In this document: positions 45,183-56,147 of the stretch, piece after piece
Layout: the number at the start of each line of letters is the position of its first letter
How positions within the stretch are numbered: the stretch's first letter is position 1
Origin: Catonia carolina
Lineage: Eukaryota; Arthropoda; Insecta; Hemiptera; Achilidae
Length of the DNA: 64,000 bases
Reading direction: 5' to 3'
Assembly (NCBI GenBank): GCA_035578175.1
Contig: JAQMRL010000021.1
Coordinates: forward strand, 1,932,323-1,996,322
Notes under the pieces: model-generated
What the model saw: the letters and a program-made list of their open reading frames with translations, nothing else
Told to the model about the DNA's origin: nothing
Database searches by the model: none
Program-made: the position numbers and the translations under genes

Positions 45183-46124
45183 AAGGGTATTTTTTTAGAG
45201 GAATAGAACTTTAAGTTGGCAGTACTGATTTCCTTGGCGGCCATTTTGAAAACTGTTTGGTAATTTATGTTCAGTTTGGTTTGCCATTTTATAATGAATA
45301 GACTGATGCCTAACAACGCTTGCAAATTTTGCAGATTTATTTTGAAAATCATGGTTCGGTTCGTGAAACATCGCTGTTGATCCCTATTTTCACATGAAAT
45401 TTTTTTTCAGTGATGAAGCTCATTTTTGGTTGAATGGCTACGTGAATAAATAAAACTGCCGCATTTGGAGTGAAGGTAATCCTCGATATATTGCTGAGAA
45501 ACCTTTACATCCAGAAAAAGTGACTGTTTGGTGTGCTTTATGGATTGGTGGAGTCATTGGTCCTTACTTCTTCAAAAATGATGCCGGGCAGAATGTTACA
45601 GTCAGTGGTGACCGCTACAGAACCATGATCAATGACTTTTATGTTTCTGAATTGAATCGCCTTAATGTTGGAGAGCTGTGGTTTCAACAAGATGGTGCAA
45701 CATGTCACACAGCGTGTGCCACAATCGAATTACTGAAGGAACGTTTGGTGAACGGATAATTTCACGTTCTGGACCTGTAAATTGGCCTCCAAGGTCGTGC
45801 GATCTAACACCGCTGGACTATTTTCTGGTATGTGAAGTCGCTAGTCTATGCCAATAAGCCACACACAATTATTGACGACTTGGAAGGCAACATTCGCCGC
45901 GTTATTACCAATATATGGCCCTAAATGCTGCAAAAACAGGTCACAAATTGGACGTCTCGATTGGACCACGTCCGAGCCAGCCGCGGCGGCCACATGCCGG
46001 AAATTATTTTAAAATGAAAATGGCAAATAATTATCTTTAAAATAAAACTAATTCCACGTCAATTGTTCAATTATTCTGTGTTTTATTTCATTTTAAAGTT
46101 CTATACCTCTCAAAAACCACTCCT
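45183..46124 (+). pseudogene. Tc1-like DDE transposase remnant with TIRs, internally deleted
   Basis: Inverted ends AAGGGTATTTTTTTAGAGG and the complement of CCTCTCAAAAACCACTCCTT, with TAGAACTTTAA next to both. The coding part joins an N-terminal scrap (ILKIMVRFVKHRC) to FFSDEAHFWLNGYVNK, stop, NCRIW, then an open run: EKVTVWCALWIGGVIGPYFF, GDRYRTMINDFYVSELNRLN, VGELWFQQDGATCHTACATI, ELLKERL. After a shift the end reads VYANKPHTIIDDLEGNIRRV and SRLDHVRASRGGHMPEII. The first two acidic residues of the DDE core are visible (SDEAHF, QQDGAT); the third lies in the shifted segment. Confidence 0.85.
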
Positions 46125-46557
46125 TATAAACATTTGTGTTAAAACGCTTTGGTAGCGAGTTATGGCTAGCGAAAAATTTCGCCCAGAATTCAATACCCTC
46201 GTTGAATTGAAGACTTACAAAAATTCAGTAAAGGTAAATTAAGGGAACAAATTCAGTTGTTTCTTATGGTTTTTAATCTGAAATATTGAATAAAACCGGT
46301 CCCAAAACTGTATATTTGTAAGGTTTTAACCCTTTCAGGGCCGTAACAATATTTAAAAGTTTGATTTAAATGTGATTTAATTTGAACAAGGGTGTACAAA
46401 AAGTGACAACCCTTTTTGAAAACTTGCAGGCGTAAATCTGTAATTGGCGACCAAGAACTCAACGTTACAGAAAAATAAAATTTCCTGTTAAAAATAAATT
46501 TTTATTGAGTTATTAAAAAAAAGAAATCGTTCTAACACTAAAAATATTCAAAATATT

Positions 46558-46733
46558 TTTTTTTTAGTTTATTTAAAGTCGCATCGATAGCTTGGTCATT
46601 AGCAAGTATTGTGGGTTTTGGTATTGTAACGGTGGTTTTAACGAGTTAAAATTTCCAGATCCTAGCCGGGAATTGAACCCGAGACCTTTCGCTTTGTAGG
46701 CTAGCGCGCTAGTCACTACGCCACGGAGGAGGT
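46558..46733 (-). mobile_element. tRNA-derived SINE3 (head type iii, tail type b)
   Basis: On the minus strand, A box TGGCGTAGTGACTAG and B box GGGTTCAATTCCC. The tail TTGCTAATGACCAAGC, GATGCGACTTTAAATAAAC and poly-A matches the type b tail of SINE2 copies. TSDs resemble TCAAAATA / CCAAAATA. Confidence 0.75.
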
Positions 46734-46776
46734 TCCAAAATACATTATTTCATTAATTTTTGTTTAAAAGTGTTTT

Positions 46777-47095
46777 ACCCACCGGGTTGGTTTAGAGATA
46801 AAAGTCGTCGCTAAAATCAGCTGTTTAGAAGCTGATTTTCGGAGACGAAGGTTCCTGGTTCAAATCCTAGTAAAAATAGTTACTTTTATACGGCTTTGAA
46901 TGCTAGACAGTGGTTATCGGTGTACTTTGATGGTTGGGGTTCAATTAACCATACTCTCTTAGGAATGGTCATCCTGAGTCTGTACAAGACTATACCTCGT
47001 TTACACTTCATACACATCATCCTTATCTCATTGGGTCACTTATTGTTCTGAATTGAACAGATTGCAACGTACACAAATTAGGGATTACAAAAAAA
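46777..47095 (+). mobile_element. SINE1, full length, in the piggyBac-type MITE
   Basis: CCCACCGGGTTGGTTTAGAG, B box GGTTCAAATCC. The flanks AAAAGTGTTTT on both sides form an 11-bp TSD. Internal deletion of about 15 bp near the 3' end. Confidence 0.85.
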
Positions 47096-47312
47096 AGTGT
47101 TTTTGGAAATGTCCGGTTATCCGGACGTTGGCACTTTATGCATAACTTTTATCCGGTACACCGGATGTTATCACTACGTAAAAAATATTGACGTCCTGTT
47201 TTCCGGACGATGGTACTGAAAGGGTTAACACAGATGTTTATATAAAGTTTTTTCTTTCTTTAGGGCTGTAAAGTGGGCTCAAAAAACATCAGTAACTTCG
47301 TGAATCACCCTG

Positions 47313-47914
47313 TATGTGAAAAGAATAATAATTATGGTATTTGTTACATTTTATAGCGGAATTTAATAAAATAAGGAGAGTTTTATACAAAGTAATGGAT
47401 CTAATGGTTCTAAAAGTAATGTTTAAAGTGGTTGTATTATTTTTTAAAATAAAAGTGTTGTTGACCTTATAATAACAATCAGTATAGTAGATATTTTTTA
47501 TGATAGGATGAAGTTATAATTTGGGGACTTCTTTTTATTTAAATTGGCGTTTGCGCGATAATTGTGGGGAGGGGAATTCCCCCTGAAGGCTTGCAATGTT
47601 TAAGTTCAGCTCATTATCATTAAGCTGTATGTATTTCGATGTTGGTTTTTTTTGTATTTATTTTTATCGTGTCCTGCGATCGTCGTATGTTTTTTACTTT
47701 TTTTTAGTTTGTTTGTTTGACTTTTGTAATAGAACCATTAGTTCAATGTTGATATATAACAAATAAGAAATAATAGAAACCTTAATGTTAAAATTAACCA
47801 ACAAAGAAATGAAGGAATTAAATCAAACCGAAGAAAGTTCTCAGGAATATCATAGAAAAGGACGTGATAAATAAGAAAGAAATGTGGAATGAAAAACTCA
47901 CACGATTTTCTCTT
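47313..47914. other. Unassigned AT-rich sequence, 600 bp
   Basis: No gene recognised. The last 30 bp (AAAAACTCACACGATTTTCTC) look like a scrap of a Helentron 3' end. Confidence 0.4.
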
Positions 47915-48279
47915 GTTGTTTAGGTCATCAGCCGAAAGGTTGGTTTGAACCTGTAGAGATTTTAGTAAAACGACGAGTGAGGTGGTTTACCATTGCCTTC
48001 CTCACCGAGTGGAAAGGACGCTTATAAGCATGCCGGGCTCTCTGAAAAACACATATTTTCCACTTTGCAAATGACACCTTCATTTCATTCACCACAAGGT
48101 CCGGCTGTATAATGAAATTCATTACTCTCAGAGGACATAACTCTGATGAATGTCTTTTACACCTCTACCTCTTCTGTTCTTAGATGATTCAGTCATTTAA
48201 TTGGCTGACCATGTGATAAGAAACACAACTATTTATTTTACCCCGGCAACAAACAGATTAAATGTAAATAATTTGACAC
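47915..48279 (-). mobile_element. R393 retroposon, left arm of an inverted pair
   Basis: Nearly full element, 3' end at the low coordinate. The MNFIIQPDLVVNEMKVSFAK frame is shifted after about 35 codons. Confidence 0.7.
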
Positions 48280-48571
48280 AACCAATTAAATCATTAAATA
48301 ACCAAAGAGGTAGAGGTGTAAAAGACAATAATCAGAGTTACGTCCTCTGAAATTAATAAACTTCATTATACAGCCAGACCCTGTGGTGAATAAAGTGAAG
48401 GAATCATTTGCAGAGTGGTAAATAAGTGTTTTTTAGAGGGTACGGCATGCTGATAAGCGTATTTTGCCACTCAGTGAGGAAGGCAATTGTAAACCAGCAC
48501 ACTACTCGTTTTACTTAATTAAACCTTAAAAGGTTCAAACCACCCTTTCGTCTGATAACTTAAACAACACA
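48280..48571 (+). mobile_element. R393 retroposon, right arm of an inverted pair
   Basis: 5'-truncated plus-orientation copy starting at CCAATTAAATCATT and ending TAACTTAAACAACAC. With the preceding copy it forms a divergent pair, 5' ends together. Its frame has two stops. Confidence 0.7.
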
Positions 48572-48574
48572 AAG

Positions 48575-48830
48575 TATATTGTGAAAACCAGAATAAACAA
48601 AAAAAATTTAATGAACCGAACGAAATTCCGAGAACTAATTACGGACTTTAAGGGCTTCCATGAAGAGCAAAAATAGAACATTAGATGGACAAAAGAAAGA
48701 AGAAAAGCTTACAGTAAGCGAATGCTAAGAATGTGTACTACAAAAAGAGCTTCCAGAAATGTCTAAAGTCACGTCACGTGGTCTAAAATTGGTTCCATAC
48801 GAGGAAAAAACAACAAACAAAATTCAACAT
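48575..48830 (+). pseudogene. LINE C-terminal tail remnant
   Basis: Frame NLMNRTKFRELITDFKGFHE, EQK, stop, NIRWTKERRKAYSKRMLRMC. Matches the basic, Trp-containing tail of the 33297-33895 LINE (VEWSEERR..) and shares the 3' stretch AAAGTCACGTCAC with 17990-18270. Confidence 0.65.
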
Positions 48831-49150
48831 AAAATCTATTTGAAAAGATAATTATAATATTTTGTAATCAGAATCAGAGAATGAGATCAAAAAAGTGGAG
48901 TACCGTATCTTATAAATATTTTTAAACCCTCCAGGCAAAGTAATCTGAAGTTACATACGTACAAGTTGATACCGGTGGTATGAATCGGTAAAGAGTTTCC
49001 CTGCAGGTGCATCGACCATATAATACTGTAATATCAGTACTTATGTAATGCAACAGTATAGCTTAACCGAGCCGATAGTTTCAGGACATAAAAAAAGTGT
49101 ATACAACATAGCATGATATTGAAACCGAAAAAAATAAAATAAAAGTGAAA
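48831..49150. other. Unassigned sequence
   Basis: About 320 bp; no element or gene recognised. Confidence 0.4.
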
Positions 49151-49891
49151 ATCTGGTGTGAAACAATCACACGACATTCCTTTGCTAATGCAAATAATTA
49201 ACAATAACCTAAAATTAGTAATAAAATATTAGAAATAAACAAAACCTAATTTTAATCGTATATAAAAGACGCAAAATGAAAATCAACCTCAGTTTAAGTT
49301 AAAAATACGGAAAATCGCTCTTTCACGCTAAACTAAGCACTGTACAAAAAAATGCTTTAAATAAAAGTTGTAGATATTTTAATTTCCTATAAATTTTATT
49401 ATATACACTTTTGTCGTAAAATCTATACTAAGGCTGAAATCTTTAAAAAAATAATTTTTCACACGTTTTCGTGAGAAAAAAAAACAGAAAATCGCTATAT
49501 ACCGCTAAACTAAGCGTTATACAAAAAATGTTTGAATTAAAAGTTATAGAATTTTAAATTTTCTACAAATTTTATTATACAAACTTTTGCACTAAAATCT
49601 ATGTTAAAGCCGTAACCTTAAAAAAACAATTTTTTACGTGAAAACAGCCTTACCAAGAATTTCAGTAAACATGACGCCTAGTTGAGAATAAAAAATTCAG
49701 TAAACCAGGCGATTTTTAAAAAAAACGTAGGACCAGTTTTTAAGAAAATCGCAAAAAAATGAAAAATTACACGAATAAACTACTACTTCCGATTGACCGA
49801 TTAAGATGAAAATGTTCTTGTCGGGTCCGGTAGTAGTATGCAACTTAAGTTTCAAGTTTGTACGATGTTTCGTTCTTGAGATATACGGTTC

Positions 49892-49941
<50 letters not shown>

Positions 49942-49962
49942 GCACGCACGCGCACACACGCG

Positions 49963-49993
<31 letters not shown>

Positions 49994-50128
49994 AGACCAA
50001 TCGCTAAAAACATGTTTTTTGGGTCCAGAGGGTCTGAAAACGTATAGATCCGGTGAAAACTCGATTTCTTTAAAATCGACATGAAAACAATACTTTTCTT
50101 CCTATATATTCATATAGGCAAGAGAAAG
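49151..50128 (-). mobile_element. Helentron-like element, full length
   Basis: Older subfamily. 3' hairpin at the low end, (CA)n with CGCGCG interruptions at about 49893-49993, and a GGCAAGAGAAAG end. Confidence 0.8.
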
Positions 50129-50133
50129 AAAAA

Positions 50134-50186
50134 ATACAGCGATCAAATTGGGTAGTTTTCAATATTCCACATTTTCTAATAACAAA
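50134..50186 (+). mobile_element. G240 SINE-like repeat, 3' tail fragment
   Basis: AATACAGCGATCAAATTGGG ... AAAGAGAAGCTAAAAT. About 50 bp matching the end of the other copies. Confidence 0.5.
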
Positions 50187-50764
50187 GAGAAGCTAAAATA
50201 AAAATAATAATAAAAAAATAAACACTGAAATTGTATTTATTTTAGCCTACATATTCAAGTGATTCGGTCATACTTTGATGACTGGTCACACATTACTGAT
50301 TTACTTATTAGTTTGCATAAAGCAATATGGTTTCTTTGGATTATTTTCAATATTCTGTAAAGATTTTAACTATTATTATGTAAATAATAGTAAACATAAT
50401 AAAACATAAAAGAATTGCTATTCATAACGTATTATTTTTATGTTAATACCTAATGATTTGCTTAATGAATACTTAGTGTTATATTATGTAAAAATTTAAG
50501 CTACTTGATGCGTTTCAGTAAATACTTAAAGGCATTTTTTTCCATGTGGTCACTTCAGTAAGTAACCTTTATAAATAAAACACAAACGTTTATTGATTAA
50601 GTTATTAAGTTGTGTTTTTATTAAAGCTTATACATTTTTTTTTTAAACAAAGAAATTATATTTGAACTACAATACATTTAAGTATGCGACATACAAGTTA
50701 TGCAACCTTGACATTAAGGAAATACATGTATGCAATTTTTACTAAAAATAACAAAACAAAACAA
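50187..50764. other. Unassigned AT-rich sequence, 580 bp
   Basis: No gene, repeat match or RNA recognised. Confidence 0.4.
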
Positions 50765-51691
50765 AATCAGGTGTGAAACACTCACACGACTTTCTCTTGC
50801 CAACGAAAATAATGACCCATATAACCTAACATTCGTAATAAAAATTTAGAAATAAACGAAAACTAATCCTAAAAACATGACAATATTTTAATCATGAGTG
50901 AATGATGCAAAATGAAAATCAACCTTAGTTTGGCTTAATAATACGGAAAATTACTCTCACGCTAAACAAGGCTCTGTAGAGAAAAATGCCTAAAGTAAAA
51001 GTTGTAGATCGTATAATTTCCAATAAATTGTTTTAAGTACACTTTTTTCGTTAAATGCATAGGTACTAAGGCCGAAACCTTCAAAAAACCACTTTTTAAA
51101 TTAAAAAAAAAAAACAGAAAATCATTAAGTGCCGCTTAACTAAGCATTATAGGCTACAAAGAAATATCTGGAATAAAATGACATTTTTAAATTTTCTGTA
51201 ACTTTTATTGTATACATTTCTGCGCTAAAATGCATATAACGGCCCCACTAGTATTAAAAATAAACAATTTTTTTTCTGCGAAAACAAAGCCTCCCCAAGA
51301 ATTTCAGCAGACACCGCGGCTACCCTATCATGTAGAGCATAAAAAATGTAGTAAATGAGGCGATTTTTAAAAAAAAATATCGTACGAACCGTTTTTGAAA
51401 AAATTGCAAAAGTGAAAAATTACACGAATGAACTACTACTTCCGGTTGACCGATTTTAATGAAAATGTTCGTGTTGAGTCCTCCAGTAGTACCTAACTTA
51501 AGGTTAAGTTTCAACTTCGTACAAAGTTCCGTTCTCGAGATATTTTGTTGACACACGCACACACACAGACCAATCGCTAAAAACATGTTTTTTGGGGTTC
51601 AGGGGGTCTGAAAACGTGTAGATCCAGTGAAAACTAGATTTTGAAAAATAATTTCCTTCCTACATAATAGTTCATACAGACAACAGAAAAT
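50765..51691 (-). mobile_element. Helentron-like element, old copy
   Basis: 3' hairpin GTGTGAAACACTCACAC and ACTTTCTCTTGCC intact. The 5' end is degraded to ACAACAGAAAAT. Only CACACACACA remains of the microsatellite. Confidence 0.7.
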
Positions 51692-51749
51692 AAACAATTT
51701 GATGTATTGTGTTACAAGTAGTACAAGTATTACGATTATTCAGGAGTTG

Positions 51750-52517
51750 TTGTTTTGTTTAGGTGATCAGCCGTAAACCTGGTTTCACCTCCTGAGACTT
51801 TACTAAGTAAAACGAGGAGTGAGGTGTTTACAATTCTCTTTTTCTCACTCAGTGGAAAAGTATGCTTATCAGCATGCCAGGTCCTCTGAAAAGCATGTAC
51901 TTTCCACCCTGCAAATGACACCATCACTTCATTCACCCCAGGGTCTGGCTGTATAATGATGAAATGCATTACTCTTAGAGGAGATAACTGAGACAAGTAT
52001 CTTTTACACCTCTATTGCTGTTAAATGTTTCAGTCATGAAATTTGCTAACCGTGTGATTAAAAACAAAACTATTTTTGTAGCCCTGGAACTAACAAGCGT
52101 ATTCACCAATCCGTTGCCGGACACCCCTCGGGTCAGCCACGCCCATTCCGAAGGAATTTAAGCAGCTTAGTGGCTCCGGAGAGCTACCCAGGAACCCACA
52201 GCCCCTGAGAGGCCAACCCAAATGAGTGGGTGCGGTCACTCCCCTCAGTACTCGTGTAAACGTTGGACGAGTCACCGTCGAGCTCGTTACGCAGCTAATG
52301 CTTTGCACATGGCTCTACCACACATGGATATACTACGAATAGCAGACGGAGGTGCTATAACCAGCGCCCGTTACCTCGAAAGCAGGCAAGGATTGGGTAG
52401 CTAAATTTCAGTTCTATGGTCACGCTCTGTGTGGTCTGGAGCGGGCCCCCCCCCCCCCCATTGGAACTAACACAGATCGAGCGCAATTAATTTAACACTC
52501 CACCTATCTGTTATGGG
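51750..52517 (-). mobile_element. R393 retroposon interrupted by a 369-bp insert
   Basis: Pieces 51750-52093 and 52463-52517. The frame is shifted (HFIIIQPDPGVNEVMVSFAG, then out of frame). The interruption has a perfect 9-bp TSD. Confidence 0.7.
52094..52462 (-). mobile_element. Unclassified 369-bp GC-rich insert with poly-G/poly-C end
   Basis: GC-rich block flanked by GGAACTAAC at 52085-52093 and 52463-52471. One end is a run of about 15 C (52445-52459), so in minus orientation it begins with poly-G. Both strands carry 60-72 codon frames without recognisable domains. The perfect TSD shows it is mobile and young. No match elsewhere in the window. Confidence 0.6.
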
Positions 52518-53051
52518 CAAAAAGAAAACATATCAATTTTTTTTAAAATAATTCTGTCGCAATGGACTTCTCGGTAACATTGATTTTCCCTTTCTTCCGA
52601 AATTTCTCATCCGTAACTTCAGCTTCAATGATTTTCTTTTCTTTCCAATAAACCAATGAGATCTACTTGATTTACTTTTTCTAGTTTATTTCGAAAAGTC
52701 ATCTTATTTTCTTTGGTGTTTATTGGTGGTTATTTAATTAATAATTAAGTAATTACAACAAAAGTAAATTTCAAAAACCGCATTTACATTATTCACGGAC
52801 CGTTGACTTCAATCCTAAAGAAAACATAACACTAAAGGCCATCATAATTAAAACGTAGTATATATTTAAAAAATAAAACAGTCCTGTTGAACATGTAAAG
52901 CGTTTCTTACTTTTTTTGGCTTCATCTTTATTTTTATTTACAACTGTACAATTTTTAAAGCACAACTAGTAAATTAGATGAAATGAATGAGGAATTACGG
53001 GACTACCGATATCGGTGTGAAATTTTTCATGGATGTGGTGAAAATTTTTAA
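52518..53051. other. Unassigned AT-rich sequence, 530 bp
   Basis: No gene or repeat copy recognised. Confidence 0.4.
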
Positions 53052-53243
53052 TTTTTTTTTTATTTTATTTTTTTTTTTTTGTTTAACGTCCGACTGTTCT
53101 GCAATTACTACTAATGCAGACGGTGAATGATGAAATGATTTTTTGTAACGTATGTAAATATGCCGTGCCTGAATGGGATTCGAACCCAAGACCGCATGAT
53201 GAGAGGCGAGCACGTTACCAACTTCGCCAATTCGTTTTTTTTT
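53052..53243 (-). mobile_element. tRNA-derived SINE2 (head type i, tail type a)
   Basis: Minus-strand copy of the 8.3-kb SINE2: B box GGGATTCGAACCC as read on plus, CATGATGAGAGGCGAGCACG, tail with CGTCCGACTGTTCTGCAATT and poly-T on the plus strand. Confidence 0.85.
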
Positions 53244-53245
53244 AA

Positions 53246-53391
53246 ATATTCCTAATGTGTGTAAGTTGCAATTTGTTCAATTGAGAACAATAAGTAACCC
53301 CATGACCCAATGAGATGAGGATGATGTGTATGACGTGTAAATGAAGTGTAGTCTTGTACAGACTCAGGCTGAGAGAGTATGGTTAATTGAA
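53246..53391 (-). mobile_element. SINE1, 3' half only
   Basis: CCTAATGTGTGTAAGTTGC to GGTTAATTGAA. The tRNA-like head is missing (5' truncation). Confidence 0.75.
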
Positions 53392-53473
53392 TATTTGTAA
53401 TGATAATGATTTTCTTTTTTATGAAATGAAACAGGCATGAAAAGTTAAATTGAAATGTTTTTTTTTGTTATTT

Positions 53474-53700
53474 TTATGGTGGTCGGAGAAGATCCCTATT
53501 CAACCTTCGTTGCAGTCGTCTGTTAACAGGGAGATGGTTAGTTGAAAGAGATTGGACATTTGGATTTATATGGTCAATTGTCTTTGTGTGTAATGAGTTG
53601 TACGTTGCGTTGACAATGTCTCGAACCGTTGGTATTTTCAAGTCTTTGTAAAGGGTATGATAGGTTACGTAAAAAGGTGCGTTTCTTACCTTTAAAAAAA
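53474..53700 (-). pseudogene. Jockey-like LINE C-terminal remnant
   Basis: Frame VRNAPFYVTYHTLYKDLKIP, TVRDIVNATYNSLHTKTIDH, INPNVQSLSTNHLPVNRRLQ, RRLNRDLL. The NAP(W/F/Y)YVTxxTLxxDLxIP motif links it to the Jockey copy at 31621-31965. Open through to its stop, but 5'-truncated. Confidence 0.8.
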
Positions 53701-54053
53701 ATATATCATAATTTAAATTGTTTAACACTGTAGTAGCATATATCAATAGTTTAATTTATTTCTTATTTTATTATAAATAAAATTATTAAAAAATACTATA
53801 AACTGGCAAAAAAAGAGTAAGAACACTTATCAATCAAAAAGTACTTTCGTGGCCTTTATCAGCTTTACTTCAGCTCATAAAAACATTTAAAATTTTACAA
53901 TATTATAAAATTTATTTAATTTTTACTTTCTCTTGCCTATATGAATATATACGATGGAAAGTATTGTTTTCATGTCGATTTTAAGAAATCGAGTTTTCAC
54001 CAGATCTACACGTTTTCAGACCCCCCTGAACCCAGAAAACACGTTTTTAGCGA

Positions 54054-54103
<50 letters not shown>

Positions 54104-54377
54104 CGTGCGCGTGCGTGCGTGCGTGCGCGTGTGTGTGTGTGTGTGTGTGAACATTATATCTCAAGAACTGAACATCGTATGAACTTGAAACTTGAAACTT
54201 AAGTTGGATACCACTACCGGGCCCAATACGTACGAACATTATTATCAAAATCAATAAAAAAAGAAATTTTTTAAGATTGCGGCCTTAATAAACTTAGGCC
54301 CTACTATGCATTTTACGATAAAAGTATATTATAATGAAAGTTATAAGAAATTAAAAAACTTACAACTTTTATTAGTA

Positions 54378-55308
54378 CAGTAGACTCTCAGAAATCCGGA
54401 CTAATGTGGCGGACGGCCAGTCCGGATTTCGAAAAATCCGGATTTCCCGGAGGTTGGCAATTTCGTCTTTATGGCGAATAATTATGACAATACGCATTAA
54501 CGTTTATCTGCTAATATAAGAGTGAGCTTCTGAAAAAACTTTAAAACACTGTAGGTCTAATAAATTACAGTAGGCTACTGGTACTGTAATTATTCAATAT
54601 GCGAAGCACAAACATTGACTAAACTTAACGCTATTGTACCGTAATAAGATTCGATTGCACTCTCTGTAAGATTTGCAAGTTACGGATTTCAAACATGTAA
54701 CAAAATGTGTCATATATGTCTCAATTATATAGTAATTATAATTTTATAGAGTAATTATAGTAGGTACAAATTCATTAAAAAACCAAGTCTTAAAAATTGT
54801 AGAATTCATCCATACTTTTTGTTGGTTTGTATACCAAAGTGGCAACACATCGTCTTTCTTTAAATTTTTAAAAGCTCTGGGCTTTCTTGATTTTCCTATT
54901 AATGTTAACCTAAGTTTATGACTGCTGGTCACATTGCTACAAACCAACACCGTAACCCGTTCCTTGCTTTTTTTATAGCCCGAGGCTGAAGCTTCTTTTT
55001 TGGATGCGAGAGTTTTCGTGGGCAACATTTTATAGTTCAGACCAGTCTCGTCGCAATTATACAGCTGGTCACCGGAAATTCCTTCTTCGTCAAGGATTTT
55101 AAAAAGTAAGGTTTTAAATTCAGGAACAGCGTCTTTGTTCGCCGTCAAAGTCGCCCCACTGATTTCATCGGGCCAATCCCATGAAAACTTTTTACTGGTT
55201 GTTAATTTAAAAGTTGTAAATTTTCAGAAAATAAAGTAAAAAAACAAATCATCGTCCGGACTATCCGGAGTCCGGACTAGCGCGATTCGGATTTTTGAGA
55301 GTCTACTG
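54378..55308 (-). mobile_element. Tigger/pogo-type element with TIRs
   Basis: TA-flanked. Inverted ends CAGTAGACTCTCAGAAATCC and CGGATTTTTGAGAGTCTACTG-like. The TIR region also holds nested GTCCGGATT / AATCCGGAC repeats. Internally deleted: 931 bp against about 2.5 kb for complete Tiggers (from memory). Confidence 0.85.
54744..55210 (-). pseudogene. Tigger-like DDE transposase fragment
   Basis: Frame (Met 55148, extending open upstream) with VPEFKTLLFKILDEEGISGD, QLYNCDETGLNYKMLPTKTL, ASKKEASASGYKKSKERVTV, LVCSNVTSSHKLRLTLIGKS, RKPRAFKNL, TIFKTWFFNEFVP. 'YNxDETGLxxKxLPxxTLAxK' is the first DDE acidic motif of Tigger/Jerky-type transposases, and 'GxKxSKERVTVLVC' the next conserved block. The CENPB-type DNA-binding region and the last acidic residues are missing. 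Confidence 0.85.
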
Positions 55309-55351
55309 TATAACCATTTTTCTCTACAGCGAGCGTCTAGTTTAGAGGCAA

Positions 55352-55556
55352 TAACTGATTTTCCAAATTTTAAATTTCTACAGAAGTTAATTTTCATTTT
55401 TCGTCATTCACTCATGATTAAACATATAAGTTATATTGTTCATTATCTACATTGGCAAGAGAAAATCGTGTGAGAGTTTCACACTAATTTTTTTAATAAG
55501 ATCCTGAACATTTTAATGTGTATACCATCTTTTTCCGTTCGGTAACAATAAATCCC
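55352..55556 (+). repeat. Left member of a 200-bp direct repeat flanking R393
   Basis: AACTGATTTTCCAAATTTTA ... GGTAACAATAAATCCC, spanning the Helentron 3' end plus about 70 bp of flank. The partner is at 55947-56147. Confidence 0.85.
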
Positions 55557-55946
55557 CCCCATAAAAGACAGGTGGAGTGTCAAATTATTTACACTCAATC
55601 TGTTCGTTGCAGGGCTAAAATAAATATTTCTGTTTCTTATCACATGGTCAGTCAATTAAATGACTGAATCATTTAAGAACAGAAGAGGTAGAGGTGTAAA
55701 AGACACTAATCAGAGTTATCTCCTCTGAAAGTAATGAATTTCATTGTACAGCCAGACCCTGTGGTGAATGAAATGAAGGTGTCATTTACAGAGTGGAAAA
55801 TATGTGCTTTTCAGAGGGCCTGGCATGCTGATAAGCGTACTTTTCCACTCAGTGAGGAAGCCAATGGTAAACCACCTCTCTCCTCGTTTTACTTAGTAAA
55901 ACCTCTAGAGGTTTAAACCAGCCTTTCGGCTGTTGACCTAAACAAC
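55557..55946 (+). mobile_element. R393 retroposon, full length
   Basis: CCCCATAAAAGACAGGTGG to GACCTAAACAACAA. The MNFIVQPDPVVNEMKVSFTE frame is open for 60 codons, then a stop. Flanked by the 200-bp direct repeat rather than the usual 10-12 bp TSD. Confidence 0.75.
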
Positions 55947-56147
55947 AACTGATTTTCCATATTTTAAATTTCTACAGAAGTTAATTTTCATTTTGCGTCA
56001 TTCACTCATGATTAAACATAAGTTATATTGTTCATTATCTACATTGGAAAGAGAAACTCATGTGAAAATTTCACACTAATTATTATAATAAGATTCTGAA
56101 CTTTTTATGTATATACCATCTTTTTCCGTTCGGTAACAATAAATCCC
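55947..56147 (+). repeat. Right member of the 200-bp direct repeat
   Basis: AACTGATTTTCCATATTTTA ... GGTAACAATAAATCCC. Includes a second Helentron 3' end (TTGGAAAGAGAAACTC, hairpin GTGAAAATTTCACAC). Confidence 0.85.

Larger units (their letters stand above)
46330..47224. mobile_element. piggyBac-type MITE with TTAA target sites
   Basis: TTAA at 46326-46329 and 47225-47228. Inverted ends CCCTTTCAGGGCC and GGTACTGAAAGGG. TTAA plus CCCTTT ends are diagnostic of piggyBac superfamily elements. Internal CCGGATAACCGGA-like motifs near 47113-47210. No transposase. It contains a SINE3 and a SINE1. Confidence 0.8.
44773..47312. mobile_element. Foldback MITE2 interrupted by four-element nested stack
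   Basis: Left end TAGGGTGATACACGAAG and right end CTTCGTGAATCACCCTG, both flanked by TA. MITE2 sequence is found at 44773-44842, 46125-46329 and 47225-47312. It matches 57808-58644 (GAGTTATGGCTAGCGAAAAA, TATGGTTTTTAATCTGAAA). The arms are incomplete here. Nested in it are SINE1, a Tc1-like element and a piggyBac-type MITE. Confidence 0.75.
53925..55487 (+). mobile_element. Helentron-like element interrupted by a Tigger-like transposon
   Basis: 5' end ACTTTCTCTTGCC at 53925, (GT)n with CG interruptions at 54058-54148, an internal deletion of about 400 bp after 54255, then 54262-54377 and 55309-55487 with the 3' end (GGCAAGAGAAAATC, hairpin GTGTGAGAGTTTCACAC). The Tigger element occupies 54378-55308. 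Confidence 0.8.

Noticed and set aside
52222..52404. 60-codon plus frame and overlapping minus frame in the GC-rich insert
   Set aside because: High GC makes open frames likely; no domain recognised, and the block is a mobile insert.
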